A program made the translations under genes and the position numbers. DNA of 64,000 nucleotides, from the NCBI RefSeq assembly GCF_000472925.1, contig NZ_AXAS01000028.1:658-64657 (forward strand). Reading direction: 5' to 3'. Position 1 is the first letter of the stretch; each line of letters opens with the position of its first letter. Below are positions 44,951-54,455 of the stretch, one piece after another. The stretch is from Bradyrhizobium sp. Ec3.3. GTDB taxonomy: Bacteria > Pseudomonadota > Alphaproteobacteria > Rhizobiales > Xanthobacteraceae. The notes beneath the pieces are model-generated. The model was not told where the DNA came from. It did no database searches and was given only the letters and a program-made list of their open reading frames with translations.

Positions 44951-44999
44951 GAATTCGTAAAATCGATTGTTTGGATGAGAAACATCTACACTGCGGATA
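44951..44999 (-). promoter_or_regulatory. nod box of the nodABCSUIJ-nolO operon
   Basis: On the minus strand: TATCCGCAG, GTAGATG, then CTCATCCAAACAATCGATTT and TACGAATTC. The AAACAATCGATTTTAC core is perfect. It directs transcription left into nodA and beyond. Its 5' end lies only 8 bases before the nodD start, so NodD bound here would also cover the nodD start region and could repress its own gene. Confidence 0.93.
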
Positions 45000-45006
45000 G
45001 GTGACA

Positions 45007-45996
45007 ATGCGTTTCCGAGGGCTTGATCTTAATCTCCTCGTCGCGCTCGATGCTCTGATGACCGAGCGCAACCTCACGGCAGCAGCACGCAGCATCAACT
45101 TGAGCCAGCCGGCCATGAGCGCGGCGGTTGGCCGCCTACGCGCGTATTTCAAAGACGACCTCTTTACGATGAAGGGCCGCGAACTTATTCCGACTCCACG
45201 TGCGGAAGCCCTCGCTGCTCCAACTCGCGAGGCTCTACTTCACATCCAGTTCTCCATTACCTCCAGGGATACATTCAAACCGAGCGAGTCTGAGCGGCGC
45301 TTTAGGATCAGCCTGTCTGACTTTGCTACGGTCGTGTGGTTTCGACATGTCGTGGAGCGTGTCGCACGAGATGCGCCCGGCGTCAGATTCGAGTTGATGC
45401 CTCTCGCGAATCCGTTCGATCACCCTCTCCAACGCGCCGAAATCGATTTTCTTATCGTGCCAGAGCTATACATGTCGGACGCGCACCCCAAGGCGACCCT
45501 TTTTGACGAGACACTCGTGTGCGTCGGCTGCCGCTCGAACAAGCACCTATCGCGGCAGCTTACATTCGAGAGGTACATGTCATTGGGGCATGTCGCGGTC
45601 AAGTTCGGGAGCAATCGAGTGCCTTCCATAGACGAATGGTTTATGCAAGAGCACGCCATCAAGAGACGCGTTGAGGTCGTCGTGCAAAGCTTCAGCATGA
45701 TCCCTCCCATGTTACTTGGAACCAACCGAATAGCGACGATGCCCCTGACGCTCGTGAAGTATTTCGCAAAGGCGATGCCGCTGCGGATCACTAAACTCCC
45801 GCTACCGCTTCCGGGCTTTACCGAGGCCGTCCAATGGCCTTCCCTTCACAATACTGATCCAGCAAGCATATGGATGCGTGAGGTTTTGTTGCAGGAGGCA
45901 GGGCGCCTGGTCTCTCGCCGCGCCAAGACACGCCTACGGCATCTTCCGAACCACTCTTCGCAAGCTAAAGACACAGCGGTAGATGCTTCGGAATGA
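45007..45996 (+). CDS. nodD: NodD, LysR-type activator of nod genes
   Basis: ATG 45007 gives MRFRGLDLNLLVALDALMTE, the standard NodD start; an in-frame GTG at 45001 lies just upstream. The helix-turn-helix NLTAAARSINLSQPAMSAAV is typical. The C-terminal half (FDETLVCVGCRSNKHLSRQL, SFSMIPPMLLGTNRIATMPL, VQWPSLHNTDPASIWM) is clear NodD. At 329 residues it has a basic tail longer than the usual 310-315. With flavonoids it activates nod boxes here and at 1208-1258. The AGG of its RBS sits at the edge of the nod box. Confidence 0.97.
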   Translation: MRFRGLDLNLLVALDALMTERNLTAAARSINLSQPAMSAAVGRLRAYFKDDLFTMKGRELIPTPRAEALAAPTREALLHIQFSITSRDTFKPSESERRFRISLSDFATVVWFRHVVERVARDAPGVRFELMPLANPFDHPLQRAEIDFLIVPELYMSDAHPKATLFDETLVCVGCRSNKHLSRQLTFERYMSLGHVAVKFGSNRVPSIDEWFMQEHAIKRRVEVVVQSFSMIPPMLLGTNRIATMPLTLVKYFAKAMPLRITKLPLPLPGFTEAVQWPSLHNTDPASIWMREVLLQEAGRLVSRRAKTRLRHLPNHSSQAKDTAVDASE

Positions 45997-46314
45997 CAAT
46001 CGCGGTTCGCAGGACCTTCGCTCGCTCCAAGGAATGTTGGCTCTACGACAGTGAGAAGTCACGAGTCGATACAGCTTTCCGTCCCCGGTGATTCTTCGGC
46101 GTCGGCTCTTTTCCGCACATTCTTCCTGTCAAGCAGCTCGAGCGTTCTCTCCCTGATTCACCCGGCCACGTTGATCGCGGTGTCTTTCGACCTGCGATGG
46201 TTGCCTCGGAGGATCGCATTCTCGTCCACCGCAACTCTATTGGGCGATCGACTGGCCAAATCAGGCGGCGGGCTTGTTGAAGTTCAGGTCGTTGGTTCGG
46301 TCACCGCTACTGGT
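45997..46314. other. Gene-free stretch between convergent genes
   Basis: About 318 bp between the ends of nodD and the binding-protein gene. No gene and no evident terminator hairpin with T-run were seen. Confidence 0.4.
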
Positions 46315-47424
46315 CTACTCGACCCTCTCGATCGTGTTGTCGCGCCAACGATTGACGACGAAACCGGCAGACGCATTGTCGCCTTTCGCATCAAACCGCA
46401 CGTGGCCAATCACGGTTTCAGCTTCTTGCGAACGAAGCGCTTTCGCAACGCGCAGAGCGTTGAAGGAGCCAGCGCGCCTCACCGCAAGGGCCCACGCCTG
46501 TACAGCCGCATAAGCATAAAGCGTGTAGCCTTCCGCAGTTCGTCTTGTTGCTTTCAACCTGGCTACGACGTCGGCCGCCCCCGCGTTCTTGGTGGCATCG
46601 AGCATGAATGTGAAGAGTGTGCCATTTGCGGCACTGCTGGCAATCGCCCAGAATTCGCCCGTCATCAGCGGGTCGTTAGCCATGACCGTGAGATGAGCGT
46701 GTGCCTCAGCGGCTTGGCGTACAATTAGGCCTATCTCGGCGTAATAGCCACCAATATAGGCGATTTCGATACCTTCCTTCTTCATTCTTGATACCAGCGC
46801 GGTGTAGTCTTTTTCGCCGGCCATATAGCTTTGCCGCATGATAATCTGCAGACCCGCATCTTGAAGACGAGACGCAACGACATCTGCAATGCCCTTGCCG
46901 GCTGTGCTCTTGTCATCGAGGACGGCAATCTTGCTCTTGGAGTGGTGCTGCAGGATATAGTTGGCGGCCACTACACCTTGCTGGTCGTCACGGCCACAGA
47001 TCCGAAACACCGTTCGCAGACCCCGCTCGGTCAGCTGAGGATTGGTTGATCCGGGCGAAATCTGAATAGTTCCGGATTCAGCGTAAACGTCGGAAGCGGG
47101 AATTGAGGAAGAAGAACAATAGTGGCCAACAACCAACCTAACCTGATCAGCCGCCAGCCGATTGGCTACCGCAACGGCCTGCTTCGGATCGCAGGCGTCG
47201 TCGGCGACAGTCAATCTAATCTTGAATTCTGGAAGCAATCTGGAAGAGTTCAAATCATCGACGGCCGCACTTGCGCCGTAAAGCATCTGAGCACCAACCG
47301 CAGCGTTGCTGCCTGTCATAGGTCCGGCCACTGCAACGTAAACATCATCGGCGGAGGCGCCGGAGACCAACACGAAAGCAAGGACCGCTGCACAGGCAAA
47401 TGAACTCATGCGAAGGAACGCCAT
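46315..47424 (-). CDS. Periplasmic branched-chain amino-acid type binding protein (LivK-like)
   Basis: The start is put at ATG 47424, where a signal peptide begins (MAFLRMSSFACAAVLAFVLV...ASA); the frame is open further upstream without signal character. The 369-residue product has DDVYVAVAGPMTGSNAAVGA, YGASAAVDDLN, DDACDPKQAVAVANRL, VVGHYCSSSSIPAS and STNPQLTERG, the usual LivK/type I periplasmic binding fold. It would deliver amino acids or related ligands to an ABC importer; no permease or ATPase gene lies nearby, so it is an orphan. It lies downstream of nolA in the same direction with 133 bp between, and might be co-transcribed. Confidence 0.88.
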   Translation of the reverse strand: MAFLRMSSFACAAVLAFVLVSGASADDVYVAVAGPMTGSNAAVGAQMLYGASAAVDDLNSSRLLPEFKIRLTVADDACDPKQAVAVANRLAADQVRLVVGHYCSSSSIPASDVYAESGTIQISPGSTNPQLTERGLRTVFRICGRDDQQGVVAANYILQHHSKSKIAVLDDKSTAGKGIADVVASRLQDAGLQIIMRQSYMAGEKDYTALVSRMKKEGIEIAYIGGYYAEIGLIVRQAAEAHAHLTVMANDPLMTGEFWAIASSAANGTLFTFMLDATKNAGAADVVARLKATRRTAEGYTLYAYAAVQAWALAVRRAGSFNALRVAKALRSQEAETVIGHVRFDAKGDNASAGFVVNRWRDNTIERVE

Positions 47425-47557
47425 TTGAGGCCCCTGACGTCGGCTGATTCGCGCTACAATATGCGCTCGTTTTGGCACCTGCGTCGTGGTTGTTGTAGCA
47501 CGCATAACGTCGCGCTGTTGACCGATCGTTCGCGCAACCCTCGTTCTCCTGCCGCCA

Positions 47558-48016
47558 CTATCGATCCGCATCATCGGGAGCGCGTGCCCGCCGACGCGTC
47601 TGACCACAGCTCTCTCGCGACATTGCATCAAGGCGAGCGGGTAGCTCGTCAACACTGACATCCGATTCCGTATTCTTCGTGATGTTGCGCAGACGATCGC
47701 GCAACTTTGTTGCACGCGCGACCTGAAGCTCCGCCCGTTCCAATTGCTCGCTCAATAGGTCAGGAAGCGAGGTTCTGCCGTCCATCGCTTTGCGAATCTC
47801 TCGAAGAGAGAATCCGAGCTCACGAAGCGCCAGAATATGATAAACTCTTCTGAGGCTTTCACAGTCGTAGATCCGGTGACCACCGCACGTGCGCTGCGAG
47901 GCGGCCAGCAATCCCGTGTGCTCATAGTGACGCAGAGTGCGCACCGTCACGCCGGTCGCATCCGCAAGTTCACCGATGCGTCGCCATCGACGCCTGAGTA
48001 CTGTAGGTCTGGTCAT
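47558..48016 (-). CDS. nolA: NolA, MerR-type regulator, shortened
   Basis: The 152-residue product starts MTRPTVLRRRWRRIGELADA and contains the MerR helix-turn-helix (TGVTVRTLRHYEHTGLL), the wing CGGHRIYD and a coiled-coil (SEQLERAELQVARATKLRD). B. japonicum NolA has about 237 residues; here the sequence ends after SVDELPARLDAMSRES with a short unrelated tail, and the C-terminal 80 or so residues are missing. NolA controls host-genotype-specific nodulation. A CTTGAA-N18-TGTAGG element at 48034-48064 lies immediately upstream, giving a leader of roughly 10-15 bases. Whether the shortened protein works is unknown, although the DNA-binding part is complete. Confidence 0.88.
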   Translation of the reverse strand: MTRPTVLRRRWRRIGELADATGVTVRTLRHYEHTGLLAASQRTCGGHRIYDCESLRRVYHILALRELGFSLREIRKAMDGRTSLPDLLSEQLERAELQVARATKLRDRLRNITKNTESDVSVDELPARLDAMSRESCGQTRRRARAPDDADR

Positions 48017-48033
48017 GTTTCTCAGTTTTCAAA

Positions 48034-48064
48034 CCTACAACCTAACGCCACGTGAGGTTCAAGC
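48034..48064 (-). promoter_or_regulatory. nolA-type promoter element, copy C (nolA promoter)
   Basis: Leftward: CTTGAA, 18-bp spacer holding AACCTCACG/CGTTAGGTT, a 9-bp inverted repeat around GTG, then TGTAGG. A dyad inside an over-long -35/-10 spacer is the hallmark of MerR-family operators, and the gene behind it encodes a MerR protein, so autoregulation is likely. Confidence 0.7.
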
Positions 48065-48247
48065 GGTTTTGACGGCCGGGAGATCTTGTTGCGAAGTTTT
48101 CGCTCGAGATATCGAACTTTGCCTTCCGGGGAAGCGCTTCACCGGGCGGATGTGACATGCAAGAAGCCAGCAGCAACCACACTGTAGACTTCGCGTCGGA
48201 TGACCTCGTCATGGGCGCATCCAGAGAAGCATTGGACCTCTGCTGAA

Positions 48248-48466
48248 CTAAACGGCAGAAGCAATGGCTACCATCAGCTTCCTGAGGAGGACCAATTCGG
48301 CCTGACCAGCGGCTGTGCGTCCAAGCACAAGCTTGGCGATCTCCGTTCTGTTGATGGGAGTTCGCATACTAGCCGGCAGCGCCGCCACCGCCTCGTCAAA
48401 GATCTTTCCCAACATGGAAAGGTCTTCCGGATCGAAGACACCACTTCTTACCTGCAACACTTGCAC
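48248..48466 (-). CDS. Short hypothetical protein, paralogue of the C-terminus of the 12624-13262 product
   Basis: GTG 48466 is preferred (AGGAGAG 5 bases upstream) over ATG 48517, which lacks an RBS. The 72-residue product has LGKIFDEAVAALPASMRTP and NRTEIAKLVLGRTAAGQAEL, closely matching LGRLFDEAVLALPPSLRTP and NRTDIAKLILGRA in the protein at 12624-13262. Here the domain stands almost alone. It lies 183 bp from the nolA-type element, transcribed in the same direction as nolA. Function unknown. Confidence 0.6.
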   Translation of the reverse strand: MQVLQVRSGVFDPEDLSMLGKIFDEAVAALPASMRTPINRTEIAKLVLGRTAAGQAELVLLRKLMVAIASAV

Positions 48467-49364
48467 CGTCTCTCCTGTCGAACATCGTGTCGGCGGCTCG
48501 GCTCCTTGCAAGAGCATTTGTCTGCGTTAGGGCAAAAAGAAGACCGACCTGCGGCGCGCGCCCATGCGCAGGTCGATTTGTCGCGCGATGCAACATGAAA
48601 GCGCGCTGGCCCGATGGAGGCGTGCAAACGCAATAACGACTGGATTATTCTTACTCGTCGACTGGATGTTTCCTAGTGCACAGGGGCGGAAGGAGATGCC
48701 CCAGACGCAACGTAGGTGTAGCGACCGTCAGGGGCATTCATGTGCAGAGATCGTGAGATCATTCACGCTCTTCGGCGTTCTTTCGCGGTCGTTTTGATCT
48801 GGCTTGCACCGAACTGCCCAGCGCTTAGACAAACGCGTCCGGAAGACTGAGCAGTTTTCGAGCATTTGACACGCCAAGGCATGCAGCACAGATTTTTTGC
48901 CTGAAACACGAGGCGGTATACACCCGAGCGGCAGTTCCGATCGACCTCGTCACCAAGTCGAGAGAGCCGTACTGCCTTTTCCGGCACGGCCTCAACGTTG
49001 CGCTGCCTCTAGTTGGAGACGATGCGCAGAGAGATCATCGGCGGAAGTTCAGACACCGGGGCCCGATCCTGATTCCGATTGCATTCAAAGAGAATGTTGC
49101 TACTAGCGAAAAATGAGCCGCTTGTAATCCTGGGTCGGCGCCAACAAAGAACCACGCTGCGACACTCGACATCAAAGCAGCGTGTCGAGCCGATCACGAC
49201 CTCGCCGCAAAGTGCAAGAGCATGACCAATATGTAAGACAACTCGTCCGGAAGAGAAAACCCGCGCTAAACAAGCAAGAACAAGAAAACAATTTTCGGCC
49301 TGAAGCTCGCGGCTCTCTCTCGAATGAATTGATCGACTAGAGTCTATTCGATTTTGGAATTCAC
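48467..49364. other. Gene-poor stretch
   Basis: A leftward frame with GTG at 48987 (to 48763, 74 codons, PEKAVRLSRLGDEVDRNCRS) has passable codon use but poor RBS; it stays unproven. Nothing else was seen before the LysR gene. Confidence 0.35.
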
Positions 49365-50264
49365 ATGGAGTTTCGGACATTACGTGCTTTCGTCGAGGTC
49401 GTACGGCAAGGCGGGTTTTCCAAGGCCGGCAAAGTCGTATTCGCGACTCAGTCCACGGTCAGCAAGGCGGTCAAGCAGCTCGAGGATGAGATTGGCGTGC
49501 CGCTACTTGATCGGATCGGCCATCGCAGCAAGCTTACCGCCGCCGGCGAAATCGTTTACCGCCGTGCGATCAGGATTCTGATGGAGCGGGACGATCTGAT
49601 TTCAGAACTGGGCGATCTGCGCGGCCTTGACTGCGGCATTCTCAAGCTCGGTCTGCCACCGGTGGGTAGCGGCACGTTGTTCGCAAAGCTATTTGCGATC
49701 TACCGCGAACGTTATCCGGGCGTCGATATCCGGCTCGTGGAGTACGGAAGCGAGCGGCTTGAGGAGGTTTTGCTATCGGGGGAGATCGAACTTGCGGCTT
49801 CGCTTCTCCCGGTGTCAGAAGGCTTTGAGTGGCAGGACGTCAAGCGCGAGCCCCTTACTGTCGTGCTACCGGTGAATCACGAGCTTTCGGGGTGCCGATC
49901 CCTTGATCTTCCGGCATTGCGGGATCTACCGCTCATTCTCTTCGAAACCGGATTTGCATTGAACCGCGTGATTTTAGACGCGTGTCAACGGCACGGCTTT
50001 GAGCCCCGAGTCGTCGCGCGTAGCAGCCAGATTGATTTTATCGTCGAGCTTGCTGCGACGGGTATGGGGGCCGCTTTTCTGCCCCGGATGATCGCGGAAC
50101 AACGCAAACATCTGTCGATCGCCAGGGTGCCGCTCGATGAAGCTGATATGGACTGGCACATTGCAATGATTTGGCGCCGCGGTGCTTATCTGTCACATGC
50201 CGCGAGGGCGTGGCTAGATCTGGTGGCTTGCACGCGCGAAGACAATCATGCCAGTGGCGACTGA
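49365..50264 (+). CDS. LysR-family regulator, CidR/CbbR-like, next to pyruvate oxidase gene
   Basis: The 299-residue product starts MEFRTLRAFVEVVRQGGFSK with the LysR helix-turn-helix AGKVVFATQSTVSKAVKQLE and EDEIGVPLLDRIGHR. The effector domain (LPPVGSGTLFAKLFAIYRER) is of the CidR/CynR type, unlike NodD. It is full length. It reads in the same direction as the poxB-like gene 104 bp downstream; in other bacteria CidR-type LysR proteins control cid/poxB-type genes in response to acetate, so it is the likely regulator. Confidence 0.85.
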   Translation: MEFRTLRAFVEVVRQGGFSKAGKVVFATQSTVSKAVKQLEDEIGVPLLDRIGHRSKLTAAGEIVYRRAIRILMERDDLISELGDLRGLDCGILKLGLPPVGSGTLFAKLFAIYRERYPGVDIRLVEYGSERLEEVLLSGEIELAASLLPVSEGFEWQDVKREPLTVVLPVNHELSGCRSLDLPALRDLPLILFETGFALNRVILDACQRHGFEPRVVARSSQIDFIVELAATGMGAAFLPRMIAEQRKHLSIARVPLDEADMDWHIAMIWRRGAYLSHAARAWLDLVACTREDNHASGD

Positions 50265-50368
50265 ATTGCAGTCGAACAATTCATTTACGCGATATCGCGC
50301 TGCGCCGTAGATATGTTTGCGAGGCATTCGCGCTTCGCTAAGTCAATCTCTCGGACGAGACATGGGTC

Positions 50369-52105
50369 ATGGCGCAGTCTGTTGCAGATCAGTTCGCACA
50401 CACTCTTGCTGAGGTGGGGGTCAAGCGCATCTATGGAATCGTTGGGGATAGCCTGAATGGCCTTACCGATGCGATCCGCCGTCACGGATGCATCGACTGG
50501 ATTCATGTCCGGCACGAGGAAGTGGCCGCCTTTGCGGCCGGTGCCGAGGCACATCTGACCAGCGAGCTCGCCGTCTGTGCCGGAAGCTGCGGGCCAGGCA
50601 ATCTCCATCTCATCAACGGCCTTTTTGATTGTCATCGTTCGCGCGTGCCAGTGCTTGCGATCGCTGCACATATTCCTTCCGCAGAGATCGGCGTGTCGTA
50701 CTTTCAGGATAGCCATCCCGAGATCCTCTTTAGAGAGTGTAGCCACTATTGTGAGCTGGTCTCTGGCGCCAATCAGATGCCACGCATCCTTGAGGCAGCC
50801 ATCCGCGAGGCTGTGGCAAAGCGCGGCGTTTCCGTTGTCGTCATTCCCGGTGATGTCGCGCTTCGTCCTGCGGCCGATAGGATGCGGCCGAAGCTCGCTG
50901 GGTTGCGGCCTCCGCAGCCGGTGATCTCGCCGAAGGCCGCCGAACTCGATAGCCTCGCCGACATGCTGAACAGAGCTCAGCGGGTAACCGTTCTTTGCGG
51001 GTCTGGTTGCGCCGGAGCCCATGAAGAACTGCTGGCGCTCGGCGAGCGGCTGAAGTCGCCGATCGTGCATGCTCTGCGCGGCAAAGAATGTGTGGAATGG
51101 GACAATCCTTACAACGTCGGCATGACCGGGCTGATCGGCCTTTCTTCGGGCTATTACGCCATGGCCGATTGCGACGTTCTTTTGATCCTTGGAAGCGATT
51201 TCCCCTATCGCCAGTTCTATCCTCAGGGAAGCAGCGTACGGATTGCGCAAGTGGACATACGTCCGGAACATCTAGGTCGCCGGGTGGCTGTCGACCTCCC
51301 GGTGGTTGGTGATGTCCGCACAACTCTGGCGGACTTGCTGCCACGTCTGTCTTCCAAGTCCAATGATGAGCGTCTCAAGAGAGCACAACAACACTATGCC
51401 CGGACCCGCAAACAGCTGGACGGGCTAGCCGAGATCAAGCCAGGTAGCCAGCTCATCCATCCTCAACAGGTCGCTAAAGCAATCAGCGACCAGGCGGCTG
51501 ACGATGCCGTTTTTTCCTGCGACGTCGGCCTGCCTACCGTCTGGGCCGCGCGTTATTTGGCGATGAACGGTCAACGTCGCCTCCTCGGCTCGTTTTGGCA
51601 CGGTTCAATGGCCAACGCCATGGCTCAGGCTATCGGGGCACAGGCCACGTATCCTCGTCGACAGGTGATCTCCCTCTCGGGCGACGGTGGCTTTACGATG
51701 CTGATGGGCGATTTGCTGAGCCTTGTGCAACTCGACCTGCCAGTGAAAGTCGTCGTCTTCAATAACGGTACTCTCGGCTTTATCGAGTTGGAACAAAAGT
51801 CGACGGGATTGCTCAATTTCGGGACCGAGCTCAACAATCCAGACTTTGCCGAAATTGCCAGAGCCGCTGGTATGTATGGGGTGCGCCTTGAACATCCCTC
51901 GGAGGTAGACGACGGCATCGCCGCCGCGCTCGCGCACGAAGGGCCAGCTTTAATCGACGCCGTCGTCAATCGGACCGAGCTCGCCGTGCCGCCTTCCGTC
52001 ACGATGGAGATGGCCAAGGGCTTCTCTCTCTACACGCTTAAAGCAATTGTGAATGGCCGGACCGATGAGGTCATTGATCTTGCCAGGACAAACCTCTGGC
52101 GCTGA
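50369..52105 (+). CDS. Pyruvate dehydrogenase (quinone) / pyruvate oxidase, PoxB-like
   Basis: The 578-residue product is a full-length thiamine diphosphate enzyme: the catalytic Glu lies in HVRHEEVAAFAAGAEAHLTS near residue 50, the FAD-binding middle domain spans about 190-330, and the TPP-Mg motif is GDGGFTMLMGDLLSLVQLDL...NN near 435-465. It oxidises pyruvate to acetate and CO2 with electrons to quinone. I cannot rule out other members of the POX/ALS group, but YFQDSHPEILFRECSHYCEL is PoxB-like. Cytosolic, membrane-associated when active. Symbiotic role unknown. Confidence 0.85.
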   Translation: MAQSVADQFAHTLAEVGVKRIYGIVGDSLNGLTDAIRRHGCIDWIHVRHEEVAAFAAGAEAHLTSELAVCAGSCGPGNLHLINGLFDCHRSRVPVLAIAAHIPSAEIGVSYFQDSHPEILFRECSHYCELVSGANQMPRILEAAIREAVAKRGVSVVVIPGDVALRPAADRMRPKLAGLRPPQPVISPKAAELDSLADMLNRAQRVTVLCGSGCAGAHEELLALGERLKSPIVHALRGKECVEWDNPYNVGMTGLIGLSSGYYAMADCDVLLILGSDFPYRQFYPQGSSVRIAQVDIRPEHLGRRVAVDLPVVGDVRTTLADLLPRLSSKSNDERLKRAQQHYARTRKQLDGLAEIKPGSQLIHPQQVAKAISDQAADDAVFSCDVGLPTVWAARYLAMNGQRRLLGSFWHGSMANAMAQAIGAQATYPRRQVISLSGDGGFTMLMGDLLSLVQLDLPVKVVVFNNGTLGFIELEQKSTGLLNFGTELNNPDFAEIARAAGMYGVRLEHPSEVDDGIAAALAHEGPALIDAVVNRTELAVPPSVTMEMAKGFSLYTLKAIVNGRTDEVIDLARTNLWR

Positions 52106-52245
52106 GACCATGAGACACTGCGCGGCCGCGCATTGCCGCTTTCATGTCCCACGCATTCGACGAGACGTTCGTGCCTTACTGATGCGTGTCAGCGCCGCAG
52201 CCTCAAGGCACCTTTGCGACACTACTTAAGGTTAAAGCACCAGCG

Positions 52246-53487
52246 TTAACTGACTACTTGGCATTGACTGACGAGTTCGCTCATTTCCTGGCGCACAATG
52301 CCATCAGTTGCAGCGTTGCAGGCGGCGTTCAGTGCGTTGTGCATGTCCGCGATCAACTCGTTGGGACTCTCCAGGCCCGCGTGTACGCGAATCAGCGGTC
52401 CTGCGAACGCGTGCGAGGCTTCCGTTCGCTTTGGTGGCTCGACAAGCAGAGCGAGACTTTCGTACCCGCCCCAGGACAGACCAATTCCAAAGAGGCGCAG
52501 GCTACTGAAGAGAACCGAAAGTTGTTCCCGTGACATAGGCTTCAGAACAATCCCGAAGAGTCCACTGGCGCCCAGAAAATCCCTTTTCCAAATGATATGG
52601 CCGGGATCGTCGGGAAGGGCCGGGTGCAACACCCGGTCGACAGCTGGATGTGTCTGCAGGCTTTGCGCCAGAATAAGGCCATTTTCCCAATGCCGCTTCA
52701 TGCGCAAAGCCAGACTACGCAGTCCCCGGAGAGCCAGATAAATGTCATCTGGTCCGCCAATTTCGCCGAAATGGTGCGCAGTAGACTTCAGTGCAGGCCA
52801 TGCCGGTTCATTCGCAGTTGCAACGCCAAGAAATGCATCGGAATGGCCAACGATATACTTCGTCGCGGCCTGGATCGATATATCGACCCCATGCTCGAAT
52901 GGTCTGAAATACAGAGGTGTCGCCCAGGTATTGTCCATGATCACAAGCGCGCCCGACTGATGTGCAATGGCCACGAGTGCTGGCACATCTTGAACCTCGA
53001 AGGTCGTGGACGACGGCGACTCCAGATAGATGGCCCGTGTATTTGCGCTGATCTTTGCCGCCAATTCTGACGGGCGGGTTGGACAAAAATACTGTGCCTC
53101 GATCTGCAGTCTCGCAAGAACGCTGTCCGCGAAGGCTCTCACAGGCGCGTAAACGCCGTCGCTGATCAGAATAGCGTCGCCGGCCTTTAGACACGCAAGC
53201 AGCGAATGAGTGCAAGCAGATTGCCCTGATGGGAAGAGAATCGAACGGAAGCCACCCTCTAACTTGCAAACGGCCGCTTCAAGCGCGCGAGACAGGGGCG
53301 AGCCAAAGCGACCGTAGCTCGGAGTGTCTTTGTTCCGGATATCCCAATCCTCCAAGGTCTCCGAAACAATGGTCGAACCGCGGTAGATCGGCACATTCAC
53401 CATCCCGGCATGTTCGGCCGGCGCACGACCTAGGCGACAAAGTAGGGTTTCTGTGTCTCCTGGCTCCTTGTCGTTCAGATCCTCCAT
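52246..53487 (-). CDS. Cystathionine beta-lyase-type PLP enzyme (MetC-like)
   Basis: ATG 53487 is taken as the start; the open frame extends 28 codons further but with low-complexity content. The 413-residue product has YGRFGSPLSRALEAAVCKLE, SGQSACTHSLLACLKAGD, PSSTTFEVQDVPA, MDNTWATPLYFRP and the PLP-Lys segment SIQAATKYIVGHSDAF, all of the Cys/Met metabolism PLP family, cystathionine beta-lyase branch. It would cleave cystathionine to homocysteine, pyruvate and ammonia. It is convergent with poxB. A link with rhizobitoxine-type metabolism cannot be derived here. Confidence 0.85.
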   Translation of the reverse strand: MEDLNDKEPGDTETLLCRLGRAPAEHAGMVNVPIYRGSTIVSETLEDWDIRNKDTPSYGRFGSPLSRALEAAVCKLEGGFRSILFPSGQSACTHSLLACLKAGDAILISDGVYAPVRAFADSVLARLQIEAQYFCPTRPSELAAKISANTRAIYLESPSSTTFEVQDVPALVAIAHQSGALVIMDNTWATPLYFRPFEHGVDISIQAATKYIVGHSDAFLGVATANEPAWPALKSTAHHFGEIGGPDDIYLALRGLRSLALRMKRHWENGLILAQSLQTHPAVDRVLHPALPDDPGHIIWKRDFLGASGLFGIVLKPMSREQLSVLFSSLRLFGIGLSWGGYESLALLVEPPKRTEASHAFAGPLIRVHAGLESPNELIADMHNALNAACNAATDGIVRQEMSELVSQCQVVS

Positions 53488-54455
53488 GGCAATTTCTCTT
53501 CCATCGCATTTCCTTCCCGCTCGCGCCATATGGGCACGCTCTATGGGCACGCTCTCGAGCGACCTACCCACTTCGACCGCATAGCTTCTGCAACAACAAT
53601 GCCACTCTCGAGCAATGCTACTGCAGCTTTCTCGCTCCCTTTGGCGATGAATGAAAGGTCAATGCGGCTTTGAGCTCGTTGTCGCTCACGCAATTTTGTG
53701 GGGCGGCTGCCTCGCTGCACTTTTTTGTTCGACCAGTTTCTTTATGGCTTGGCGATTTCGTCGATCGTTAGCGCGCTCGAGTCTCATTGTAGCGAGTAGG
53801 ACACATTGTCCAATGACTATCGGCCCCCTTGAAACGAACGTAGGGTCAAGTTGTACACTACCAGAACAAGTAGGGCATCGGGGCCGTCGATGGCTCTGGA
53901 ACAAGGGTTGTGAATGTCTCAAACGCAAATGTTTGCGCCGCGTCAGTCTGTCACGCTCCTCGATCACGTCCAAGAAAGCGCCCAAGAGCATCTATATCTC
54001 CCTGCTGGAGAACAACTACGACGTCCCTCAACTCCAAGCATGACCAGCAGCCACACGGCGGGCATTCTTGAGGTCCGCCGTTACCGAACAGCAGACATCG
54101 ATCTGTCTGAATTCACCGCCGACAGTCTTCATCGAGATGTCGATGTAGTTCTCCAGGCCGACGATGCGCCTTCGCTGGAGTTGAACAGCACCCAATACGG
54201 GTATCATGGGGTAGCACACATCCGACCGGCTCGCCCCTCGCAATACAAGGAACGAGTAACGCAAGTTGCGGTTTCGCTCCTGTATTCATGCAACTGTTAG
54301 GATAGATATCTAAAAGCGGGTGAAGCCCGCGCCGTCCGACTGTGAAGAGACAGGTCGGCCTGCTGGTGCGGAAGCTCATGCGCCAAGACCAGAGTGTTCA
54401 GCCAGATCGGACCATCGCCATGCTCAGAACCCATGCTTTTCGACAGAGCGACCAC
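53488..54455. other. Gene-poor stretch with one weak ORF (53686-53991, minus)
   Basis: The leftward frame of 101 codons (RPRCPTCSGSVQLDP, then VSRGPIVIGQCVLLAT) includes a CxxC and has fair codon use; the opposite strand is also open, so it is uncertain. Two overlapping frames on opposite strands at 54028-54264 (LENYIDISMKTVGGEF on minus) may be relics. No promoter motif before hisC was recognised. Confidence 0.35.
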
